NCBI RefSeq assembly: GCF_000019225.1
Contig: NC_010995.1
Span: 310,001-374,000 of the forward strand
DNA length: 64,000 nucleotides
Source: Cellvibrio japonicus Ueda107
GTDB lineage: Bacteria > Pseudomonadota > Gammaproteobacteria > Pseudomonadales > Cellvibrionaceae
Reading direction: 5' to 3'
In this document: piece after piece, positions 19,795-27,936 of the stretch
Layout: the number at the start of each line of letters is the position of its first letter
How positions within the stretch are numbered: position 1 is the first letter of the stretch
Translations under genes and position numbers: made by a program
Notes under the pieces: generated by a model
What the model saw: the letters and a program-made list of their open reading frames with translations, nothing else
Databases searched by the model: none
What the model was told of the DNA's origin: nothing

Positions 19795-21606
19795 TTATAA
19801 AGGGTGGTTGGAAAACAATAAAACCCCTTTTTCAAGGTGTCCGTGAACAATACATATTTCATTTTCAATACAAATATCAACTAACTGGCCAAATTTTTCA
19901 GTAAAGAAATCACTTCCATAAAATTTAGCTATAAAAGAAAAGTCAAATCGAGTATTCAATTCAGGAGAAGAAGACTTGCTTACCAATGCACATATATATT
20001 GATCGTTGTATGCCCGCGTGAAAATAAGAGTATCCTTATCGTAGTAATTAAAAATTACATCACCACAGGATAAAAATTTGTGTGAGTTCCTAATATAGAT
20101 TAAGCGCCTGATAAATTCGTTAATTTCCAATTCACAATCAGTAAAATCAAACCATTTCATACACATCCTACTATCATTTTCAACTGACGAATCCATCAGT
20201 CCATATTCTTCACCATAATAAAGGGTTGGAACCCCTGGATAAAAAAATAAGATAGCTAAAGACACATGATAGAGCTTTCGATTTTTATTCAGAATAGAGA
20301 AAAAACGTTTTTTATCATGATTTCCAATAAAATTTTGACTTCGTAACAAAAAACCTAAACCAAGCAGTGCCTTAAATCGATTTAAATGCATAACAAACTC
20401 AAACGTTTCAAGTTCTCCTGTGCAAACCCATTTTAGCAAGGGCGTATAGAATCCACTGTAGTTTGTTATGCCATCATAATGTTCAAACGGAGTTAAATCT
20501 GTAGGATCAAAAGGGTTTTCTCCAAGAATATAGCAATCCCTCTTTTTCGATTTAGCGGAAAAATATATGCCTGATAAAATCTCTTTTTGCAGATCAACAT
20601 CTGCATAGCGTCCTACCATAGTACAGGCATCAATTCTTATGCCGTCAACATCAAAAGGAGGGCCAAGCCATGATTTAACAACAGAATTATCATTTGAAAA
20701 AATGTAATTTCGCAATTCACTGGAACGATAATTCAACTTTGGCAGTAAGGCAACTCCCCAAAAACACTCATATCCATGAAGATTATCTGTGGTACAAAAA
20801 TAATTTGCGCAGGGCTCTTTTCCATTAATAAAACCATCCAAAAACAACTTGGAGTTTCGACTAATATGATTAAAAACACCATCCAGTATTACTCTAATTC
20901 CATTGTTTTTACACTCATCCATAAACTGATAAAAAGCCAGGTTTCCACCAAGCTTTTCATCAATTTCAAAGTAATTTTCTACATCATATCTATGATTGGT
21001 GGTCGATGAAAAAACAGGCGTTAGGCATAAAGTGTTAATTCCCAAGTCAATCAAATAGCGAATCTTATCTTGAATACCATATAGGTCTCCCATCATGAAA
21101 TCAAATTGATCATCACTTGCGGATTTAACATTAAACTCTCGACCATAAAACCTATCTACAAAAATATGATAAATAATCGATTCCTGTATCCAATGCCAAT
21201 CTTGATTAAGGTAGACTTTGAAGTTTGAAAGATTGTCAACAGAATATTTGTGTAAGCCATTTGGGTCGAAAAATAACTCTCCTTTTTTTGTGGAAATACT
21301 GAAACGAAAGGAAAAATTATTGTGGTAATAGTTAGGAATATTTAAAGTGATAACCCATTTTTTAACATCGCTGCCCTGGATTAATGATAATTCCTTTCTG
21401 GTTTCATCCCCTAAATATACATATAATAAATTTATCCTTTCAATCAGGAAATTACCCAGTGTCACCAGAGTTAATTTGATGGTTAAGTTTCCATCGTTAT
21501 AAGATGCCCTAAAAAAAGGAGGAGACTGAAGAAAAAACAGTTTTTCTGTTTCAGAATTGCTGTCGTTTTCAAAAAATGAAATAGAATTGGTGCAGTAAAA
21601 ATCCAT
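19795..21606 (-). CDS. GH13 alpha-glucanase (cyclomaltodextrinase/neopullulanase-like) in peptide island
   Basis: The 603-aa protein has an N-terminal beta domain (about 1-130), a GH13 (beta/alpha)8 domain and a C-terminal beta domain. All four conserved regions are readable: GIRVILDGVFNH, GIRIDACTM (nucleophile Asp 326), YILGENPFD (acid/base Glu 363) and FIGNHDKKR (Asp 431). There is no signal peptide, so it is cytoplasmic. It starts at the TAATG overlap with the HlyC-like gene, so it is translationally coupled to the modification genes. Base composition is AT-rich, unlike the core genome. A GH13 enzyme in a peptide-modification operon is unusual; it may trim or transfer glucosyl units, but this is inference. 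Confidence 0.88.
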   Translation of the reverse strand: MDFYCTNSISFFENDSNSETEKLFFLQSPPFFRASYNDGNLTIKLTLVTLGNFLIERINLLYVYLGDETRKELSLIQGSDVKKWVITLNIPNYYHNNFSFRFSISTKKGELFFDPNGLHKYSVDNLSNFKVYLNQDWHWIQESIIYHIFVDRFYGREFNVKSASDDQFDFMMGDLYGIQDKIRYLIDLGINTLCLTPVFSSTTNHRYDVENYFEIDEKLGGNLAFYQFMDECKNNGIRVILDGVFNHISRNSKLFLDGFINGKEPCANYFCTTDNLHGYECFWGVALLPKLNYRSSELRNYIFSNDNSVVKSWLGPPFDVDGIRIDACTMVGRYADVDLQKEILSGIYFSAKSKKRDCYILGENPFDPTDLTPFEHYDGITNYSGFYTPLLKWVCTGELETFEFVMHLNRFKALLGLGFLLRSQNFIGNHDKKRFFSILNKNRKLYHVSLAILFFYPGVPTLYYGEEYGLMDSSVENDSRMCMKWFDFTDCELEINEFIRRLIYIRNSHKFLSCGDVIFNYYDKDTLIFTRAYNDQYICALVSKSSSPELNTRFDFSFIAKFYGSDFFTEKFGQLVDICIENEICIVHGHLEKGVLLFSNHPL

Positions 21607-22049
21607 TATTTATTACCAAATCTATATATGAGCTTTTTATGAATTTTGTTGTTCCTGTGGCTGACAAAAAATAAGCAATTTCTCCTGACATAAAAAATGT
21701 ATTTATTTTCTTTTATAAATTTTTTAATCCATTGAATGGTTGAAGAAAAATTACTGTATTTTAAGCATATCGCATCGATATAAATAAATTTCCCCTCGTT
21801 CCATTCATAACCATATTGGGCTATCACTCCATTGTTTATTAGATTTTGTATCGAATACCTACATACTTTACAAACAATAAGATAACCCAACATCTGGCCA
21901 CCACTATCAGAAACTATTTGATAACCATGGCTCTGATGCGCGATCATGATTGAATTAAGCTCTTCAGGCTTTGTATCGAGTTGATGCATGACTCTAAAAT
22001 TAAGAATCTTTATTAAAATATCCATATTTTTACTGTTCATATAGCCCAT
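21606..22049 (-). CDS. Small HlyC/MchD-like putative acyltransferase-fold protein (module A)
   Basis: The 147-aa protein is a paralogue in size, position and pattern of the 154-aa protein at 35754-36218. The pattern is GYLIVCKVCRYS, then EGKFIYIDAICLKY, then IFYVRRNCLFFV. It resembles the HlyC toxin-acyltransferase layout, where an Asp follows a hydrophobic W/YI segment. MchD/MceI of the class IIb microcins are known HlyC-like partners of MchC/MceJ. It overlaps the end of the SelO-like gene; the ATG at 22049 or 22040 could be the start and neither has a clear ribosome site. The family call is by remote pattern and context. Confidence 0.55.
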   Translation of the reverse strand: MGYMNSKNMDILIKILNFRVMHQLDTKPEELNSIMIAHQSHGYQIVSDSGGQMLGYLIVCKVCRYSIQNLINNGVIAQYGYEWNEGKFIYIDAICLKYSNFSSTIQWIKKFIKENKYIFYVRRNCLFFVSHRNNKIHKKLIYRFGNK

Positions 22050-23727
22050 TAATGCAGTCTAAAACTGATGCTAACGCCTTAAAATATTTTCCGAAATCAA
22101 ATCCAAAAATAGGAGCAATAAAATCAGGATTTAGAACAAATGATAAATATTCGTTAAAAGAAAAAAATTCGCTAATAAGATCATTATCTTTATGGTGCAG
22201 ATAAAAAATATCTTTCAACGCATCATAAATTAACCTATGCCCATCTACATTAAGGACGGTAACTGTTCGGGAGGTGTTACAGAGCATTACATCTTCAAAT
22301 ACCCATGATGCATATTCAGTGGAAAAACCTATTAGTGCCTCAAGCTGATCATAACACTTATTATCTACCAACTTATAAATAATAGGCTCCAATCTGCCGA
22401 TAAAATAAAACTCGCACAGATATAAACGCTTTAAAGAACAAATGGCATGTGCAACGTGTACATTTTTTTCTTTAATATTTAAATATTGAGATTTTCTTAC
22501 AATGAACTCTTTGATAAATTTCGATGTGAAATAAGTAGAGTCACTTCTGTTATTGGAGTATTTTACTAATACGGAGGTGACGAAATTTACTACAAGATCA
22601 TCTTTTTCTATTTGAGTCGGTCTTCCATAAACCAGATTTTTATTGCCTGTAAAAAGATGGCTGTACACTTCATTAAAAAAATCCAACAATAAAGATTGCT
22701 GATGAAAAGGCAGCAGTTCCTTTTCTTGAATTGCAAACAAATATCCAATATGTTTATAACAGCTGGACTTTAACTGAGAGGCGTAATAATCCAGGATAAT
22801 TCTTTCGTTAAATCGCAGATTATTATATTTTCTTATTGTATAAATCCATTCTTCTAATATAGATACTATGTGGATGCCTTCAGCATGAAAGGGCGTGCTG
22901 CCAACATAGTTGTGTACATCGTTGATAAAAGTACAGTTAGTGAGATCCAACCATCTGCCATCTATCGATAAATTTGAGGCTGAAATACTTCCATGGAAAA
23001 TTCTTGCTATCTTAGAAAATCCAAACTGATCTGCTATCATTGAAGCCATTTTTGCGAGTGCAACAGCAAGCTCTCTTGGATCTCTAAATTTTTTATATAA
23101 TATTTTGTTTATATATCTCAAGCGATAACTGTCTTGTGGAATATCTTGTATTTCCTTCACATTGTATGCTGGACATGGCAGGAAATGCCCCGGCCGGGTC
23201 ACTTTTTCTCTGACCAAAATAGCACCTGGTCCGATCTTTCCCCCCGGCAAATATGCAGTTTCATCCCCTGTTATGATAATTCCATATATTTTTACACATC
23301 CTATTGGCAATATATTTTTTAACAGAAGATAACTAATGGTCTCTATTACTGCATCAACTAAATTCAATCCGCCATAGCTATGCCAATCATCTGTTGTGTT
23401 GGCAGCTAAAATATTTTTTCCTACCCCTTTTAATTGAAAATTTTCCAGATTACCTGTTCTTGCTCCACCACCATTGGTTCCAACACCATTGCCACCATAA
23501 CGCTCAGCAAATAGCGTTGAAGCAGTGGATAAATCCAATGTCATACCATCTCTCAATCTATAGTCAGGAGAAATTAGAGAAAATTTTTCCTTGAAAATAT
23601 CGAATCCTCTTAAGCCATAATCACTTTCGAATTCATTCGATATCCAAAGCACTTTAGAGGAAACTATATTTACTACCTGAAACGGCACATGCATATAATT
23701 TTCATGTGTTTCTGAATTAACCTGCAT
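22030..23727 (-). CDS. SelO-like / MchC-MceJ-like peptide modification protein (module A)
   Basis: This 565-aa protein resembles the family annotated MchC (microcin H47; MceJ in microcin E492), whose complex with MceI attaches a glycosylated catecholate to the microcin C-terminus. I can also align it by eye to SelO/YdiU pseudokinase-fold AMPylases: RYGGNGVGTNGGGAR, NFQLKGVGKN (Lys 100), VIET (Glu 129), GPGAILVREKVTRPGHF (Arg 173), and IFHGSISASNLSIDG...LD (Asn 252, Asp 261). The SelO catalytic Asp position is Ser here, while the metal-binding Asn and Asp remain. It has no signal peptide. It is followed by the HlyC-like and GH13 genes with overlaps. The SelO link is inference from motifs. Confidence 0.65.
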   Translation of the reverse strand: MQVNSETHENYMHVPFQVVNIVSSKVLWISNEFESDYGLRGFDIFKEKFSLISPDYRLRDGMTLDLSTASTLFAERYGGNGVGTNGGGARTGNLENFQLKGVGKNILAANTTDDWHSYGGLNLVDAVIETISYLLLKNILPIGCVKIYGIIITGDETAYLPGGKIGPGAILVREKVTRPGHFLPCPAYNVKEIQDIPQDSYRLRYINKILYKKFRDPRELAVALAKMASMIADQFGFSKIARIFHGSISASNLSIDGRWLDLTNCTFINDVHNYVGSTPFHAEGIHIVSILEEWIYTIRKYNNLRFNERIILDYYASQLKSSCYKHIGYLFAIQEKELLPFHQQSLLLDFFNEVYSHLFTGNKNLVYGRPTQIEKDDLVVNFVTSVLVKYSNNRSDSTYFTSKFIKEFIVRKSQYLNIKEKNVHVAHAICSLKRLYLCEFYFIGRLEPIIYKLVDNKCYDQLEALIGFSTEYASWVFEDVMLCNTSRTVTVLNVDGHRLIYDALKDIFYLHHKDNDLISEFFSFNEYLSFVLNPDFIAPIFGFDFGKYFKALASVLDCINGLYEQ

Positions 23728-23767
23728 CCTTCGGTACCATTTTATAATTTAAAGTCGAGCTAAAAAA

Positions 23768-26080
23768 TCAGAGATGACTATTTTTTGAGTATACATAACG
23801 TCTAATAAAAGTCACAGAGATAGCAATGAAAGCTATATTTGAAAAAATAAAGAAAATAACTGAAACACTGGACGATATCATCATAAGTTTATAATCTATC
23901 AGATGTTCTATGTAGATTTTTTTAAAACTCGCTATAAATACGAAATATAACAACTGATAAAGTAATACTGATATCAATGTTGCCTTAAATAAGGAAATTA
24001 TATTTTCTCTGATTAAATAAAATGGGTGAGCACCTATGTTTCGCTTAATAGACAGTTCGTCTTTTTTCTGTTTAACTTCGAAGCCAAGTATTGCAAATAT
24101 TGTAAAAATAATTATTACTAAGGAAATGAGGCTTATATATAAGCCAGATGAAGTTAAATCATTTACCGCTGGAGTGTATTGCTTTATTTTTTCTGATAGC
24201 GGCTTTATTTCACTTAATTTCCATCCTATTTTTTTAAGATCATCTATCAATCTGGATTCAATAATAGATAGATTTTCATTGGATTTTATCAAAAAAAAGT
24301 CACTATCTACGTAAAAGTTTTTTGTATCAAAACTGTTGATATATATAATTGGTTGTTTAATTCTAAGATCATCCACAACACCAATCACTTGTTTTGAAAT
24401 AGGTAACCCCATAATAAGAAAATCAATATTAGAATCGACAATTTTGCTTGTGCTTTCACCTAATAGATCTAACAAAACCTTATTAATAATAATTCCTGGA
24501 TAATTGTTACTTTCAAAATTTCTTCCGGAAATAAGCTTATTTTTAGTAAACTCAATATAGTTAGGGCTAACAATAGTAATAACACTGTTAATCAGCTCTC
24601 CTGAAGGAAGGCTTATTTGAGCCAGCCATGGATCACCAAAGGGATGTGAACCATGAATAGACAAATACTGCTTATTATTATTTTCTGCTTTACTTGCATC
24701 CCGCAGTATTTGTATTTTTCCTATTGTGCCACCTGAAGGCATTTCTTGTACTGCGCCGAAATAATAATGATCATCTCTAAATCCTAACATGGAATCTTCA
24801 AATTCTTTAGTTTCGAAAAATGAAGATGCAAAGAGAAACATGCAAATTTGTATTATTACACATTGCAATATAAGTGCAGAGTTTCTAAAAATTCTATTCC
24901 GCTGTGAGATGGTTGACCTGGAGAAAAAAACATTATCTTTTTCCGAGGTGTAAAATTTAATAACTACTGAATATGATACTAAAATTAAAACGATACTGAA
25001 TAATGTGACATTTAACAGTGAAAATGAAAAATCATTTACCATAAGGCTTATCAACGGCATACTTAAACAATAGATCATATAAGAAGCCACTATCGGCACA
25101 GATGATAATACAATCAAAGTTGTTTTTAACTTTTGGGGATGTATTCCCAATATTTCCATTATCTTAAAGTCACGAAAAGATTCAGTTACAACTACAAGTT
25201 GCATTAAGCTGTAGCTTATCGTCACAAATAGCAGTATCAATATGGAAATAATCGTATAGCCAATTCTTTTAACAGTCTCTGCATTGTACTTTTGAGGATC
25301 AAGAATAAGTCCTGGCTCAAGAGTAAATGTGAATCCATCTATTGGAAATTTAACGAAAGCAGATGCTGTATATTGGAAATAAGATATATTTGTGTTTCCA
25401 AGAGATTGTATTTCCTGATTCCATCGGAAATGCTGATTTTTATCAGCGCGAGTAAACACATAGTTAATCGGAGCGGCTTTGAATAACGCATCCCTATATT
25501 TTTTCTTTACAGTAGGATAGTCTTTGTATATTGATTCGTTTCCATCAAATAGTATCCAGCCTAGTTCTCCAGAATCTCCTATGCCATCAAATTCTGTATC
25601 AGAAAAACCAACTACTGTGTAAGTGTTTCCAGCTATTGAGATGGAGCTACCAATTTCATATTTATTATTAAGTTTATTAAGCTGGTTATAATTAAGTATT
25701 ATTTGGTTGTAAGCATTAAGCTGAATATCTTCCCCAAAAAAATCTTTAATGCCAAGCAACGAAAAAAAGTTATTTGAAATCAATCCTATGTCAAAGGCTC
25801 CACTTTCGGTTGAAACTTGAGTGACATAAATCGATGATACGTCGCTCTTTAAAAGAGAACTGATCTCATCCGCTTTGTTTTTAGGTATATGTTGGTAATT
25901 TTCCTTATTTTTCAAGTAAATTGAATATATATCGCCATTTATGTTGTATTTTTTATTTATTAAATCTGATTTGCTGTCTTTGGATAATTCGGATTGAAAC
26001 GAAAGAAATATAAAAACAAGCAAAACAACAATAGAGGAAAAAATAAGATTTGGTATTTTAATCGGAACGCTTTTAAACAT
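23768..26080 (-). CDS. FtsX/MacB-type ABC transporter permease
   Basis: The 770-aa protein has an N-terminal membrane helix, a large extracytoplasmic domain (about 40-270), three helices (about 275-375), another helix near 400, a second extracytoplasmic domain, and three C-terminal helices. This is the two-repeat layout of MacB/FtsX-type permeases that drive mechanotransmission rather than substrate channel transport. Its start overlaps the end of the ATPase gene by 8 bases. With the ATPase and the membrane fusion protein it forms a MacAB- or YknXYZ-like trio, which could export peptide or give self-protection. Confidence 0.85.
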   Translation of the reverse strand: MFKSVPIKIPNLIFSSIVVLLVFIFLSFQSELSKDSKSDLINKKYNINGDIYSIYLKNKENYQHIPKNKADEISSLLKSDVSSIYVTQVSTESGAFDIGLISNNFFSLLGIKDFFGEDIQLNAYNQIILNYNQLNKLNNKYEIGSSISIAGNTYTVVGFSDTEFDGIGDSGELGWILFDGNESIYKDYPTVKKKYRDALFKAAPINYVFTRADKNQHFRWNQEIQSLGNTNISYFQYTASAFVKFPIDGFTFTLEPGLILDPQKYNAETVKRIGYTIISILILLFVTISYSLMQLVVVTESFRDFKIMEILGIHPQKLKTTLIVLSSVPIVASYMIYCLSMPLISLMVNDFSFSLLNVTLFSIVLILVSYSVVIKFYTSEKDNVFFSRSTISQRNRIFRNSALILQCVIIQICMFLFASSFFETKEFEDSMLGFRDDHYYFGAVQEMPSGGTIGKIQILRDASKAENNNKQYLSIHGSHPFGDPWLAQISLPSGELINSVITIVSPNYIEFTKNKLISGRNFESNNYPGIIINKVLLDLLGESTSKIVDSNIDFLIMGLPISKQVIGVVDDLRIKQPIIYINSFDTKNFYVDSDFFLIKSNENLSIIESRLIDDLKKIGWKLSEIKPLSEKIKQYTPAVNDLTSSGLYISLISLVIIIFTIFAILGFEVKQKKDELSIKRNIGAHPFYLIRENIISLFKATLISVLLYQLLYFVFIASFKKIYIEHLIDYKLMMISSSVSVIFFIFSNIAFIAISVTFIRRYVYSKNSHL

Positions 26081-26750
26081 TCAGCAATTCTCCTCCTTCG
26101 ATTTTTAATATTCTTTCCGCGCGTTGAGCAATCATTTTATCATGTGTTACCAAGATAAGACTGCACCCAGTATCAACTTGTCTTTCTAAAATACGCATAA
26201 TAATTAATGAGTTTTCTACATCCAGATTTCCGGTAGGCTCATCAGCAAAGATAATTTTGGGATTGTTAATCAGTGCCCTGGCGATTGCGACTCTTTGTTG
26301 CTGACCGCCAGACAACTGATGTGGATAATGATCTATACGATGTCCCATATCAATTTCGTCTAAAATTTCTGCTGCTTTCTTTAGAGCATCTTCCTTATTG
26401 CCTGTGGCATATAAATATGGAAGTGCAACGTTATCAATAACAGACAAATGTCCTATCAGATTGAACATTTGAAAGACAAAGCCAATTTTTCTATTTCTAA
26501 TATAAGAGAGTTGAATTTCGTTGAATGAGGAAATATTTTCTCCATCAATAAAGATACCTCCTGTGGTGGGTTTTTCAATCGTGGAAACTACATTAAGTAA
26601 TGTTGATTTTCCTGATCCGGATTCACCTGTAATGCTAATAAACTCACCTTTTCCAACTGAAAAATTGGCGTTTTTTACGGCTGTGGTTTTTATTTTTTTT
26701 GTGTAAAAAACTTTTGAAATATCTTTGGCTGTTAATATTTTTTCGTTCAT
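26073..26750 (-). CDS. MacB/LolD-type ABC transporter ATPase
   Basis: The 225-aa ATP-binding subunit has Walker A GESGSGKST, Q-loop FQMFNLIGHLS, signature LSGGQQQRVAIARAL, Walker B IIFADEPTGNLD and H-loop VTHD, all intact. The sequence is typical of the lipoprotein/MacB exporter ATPases. It lies directly between the membrane fusion protein gene (stop adjacent) and the FtsX-type permease gene (8-base overlap). Confidence 0.93.
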   Translation of the reverse strand: MNEKILTAKDISKVFYTKKIKTTAVKNANFSVGKGEFISITGESGSGKSTLLNVVSTIEKPTTGGIFIDGENISSFNEIQLSYIRNRKIGFVFQMFNLIGHLSVIDNVALPYLYATGNKEDALKKAAEILDEIDMGHRIDHYPHQLSGGQQQRVAIARALINNPKIIFADEPTGNLDVENSLIIMRILERQVDTGCSLILVTHDKMIAQRAERILKIEGGELLNV

Positions 26751-27935
26751 TTAATAAAATCCTATAGCTTCAACCTGGCTTCCAAGGCTTTCAAAAATAA
26801 TTTTTTCGTTACTTATTTCTTGAACTTTTATTTCAATTTTGTTTTTTTTACCGTCTTTATAATGGGCAATAACATTAAGAGTTTTGGAATTCAGTGGGAT
26901 ATTATTTGAGAATCTAATAATGCTAAGAGGTCTATTTTCGTTTGTTTCAATAGATGCATTCACACGAAGTTCAGATCTGAGTATGGTTAAATTATCATCC
27001 TTTATTTTGGCAATAATTTTTATTGTTTGATTTTCTACCTTTTGATCTATCTGATATATAGAACCAGCAACGGAGTGTCCATTAACATCTAAAATTACGC
27101 GATCACCAATTTTGATTCGATCAATTGATGCAACAGGAACATCCAAGTAAGCCGCCCAAAAGGAAAAGTCGCTAACCCTGCCTAATACCTGCCCTTTGCT
27201 GACTACTTTGCCTATTTGAAGAGACTCATCAATATATTCAATATTTCCATCAATAGGAGATTTGATGTTTAATGCCTCTATCGTCGCACTTAAAATACCA
27301 AGTTCTACATTCATGTATTCTTTTTTATTCTGCCAATTATTTTCAAATTGCTTTACGTTTAAATGCTGATCTTCTGATATTTTCATCAGTTGAGTTATTT
27401 GCTTTTTCAGGAGCTCTATTTCCCTTTTCTTAATATTCAACTCCAGTGTCGGGATCACATCAGGATGCTTGCTATAAGCAAGAAGCTCCGATTTTGCGCC
27501 TTCATATTTCGCTTCTATCGATAACTTTTCTAATTCTGTCTTTAAGATATCCTGCTTTAAGGAAATTAATTTTTGTTGGAATTCATACTCTTCATCTGAA
27601 TATTCTTTTCTCTTTTGAGAAAAAAGGCTTTCAATTTCCGAGTTAAAAACAGAAAATATCAAATCCCCCTTGTTTGTTTTTTCGCCAGCTTTATTGTCGG
27701 TTATATATTTGATTTCTCCATCTTGAGGAGAATATAAATCTCTGTATATTAACGGCCTCAAAACACCACTGGTTCTAATTACCAGGGAAGATGTCAGTGG
27801 CTCCACCTTATACAGGGCGCTATCCTCTGATTTAAATAAATAAAGAGTTATTGCTACAACTACAATGAGAGTTGATATTAAATAAATTTTTCTATGGCTG
27901 AAAAATTTATTATTAACCTCTATTGGCTCATCCAT
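26751..27935 (-). CDS. Membrane fusion protein (HlyD/MacA-like)
   Basis: The 394-aa protein has one N-terminal membrane anchor (about 17-35), a biotinyl-lipoyl half (GEIKYITDNKAGEKTNKGDLIF), a long coiled coil (about 110-220) and the second lipoyl half with beta barrel (INKSPIDGNIEYI-like segment, then GDRVILDVNG). It would bridge an inner-membrane ABC transporter to an outer-membrane channel. Its end abuts the MacB-type ATPase gene and its start abuts the C39 exporter gene, so it could serve either; the closer match is to MacA/YknX. Confidence 0.82.
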   Translation of the reverse strand: MDEPIEVNNKFFSHRKIYLISTLIVVVAITLYLFKSEDSALYKVEPLTSSLVIRTSGVLRPLIYRDLYSPQDGEIKYITDNKAGEKTNKGDLIFSVFNSEIESLFSQKRKEYSDEEYEFQQKLISLKQDILKTELEKLSIEAKYEGAKSELLAYSKHPDVIPTLELNIKKREIELLKKQITQLMKISEDQHLNVKQFENNWQNKKEYMNVELGILSATIEALNIKSPIDGNIEYIDESLQIGKVVSKGQVLGRVSDFSFWAAYLDVPVASIDRIKIGDRVILDVNGHSVAGSIYQIDQKVENQTIKIIAKIKDDNLTILRSELRVNASIETNENRPLSIIRFSNNIPLNSKTLNVIAHYKDGKKNKIEIKVQEISNEKIIFESLGSQVEAIGFY

Positions 27936-27936
27936 T

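Noticed and set aside
19775..19800. Possible terminator after cyaA (AAGGA/TCCTT)
   Set aside because: Five-bp stem only; it may be chance in AT-rich sequence.
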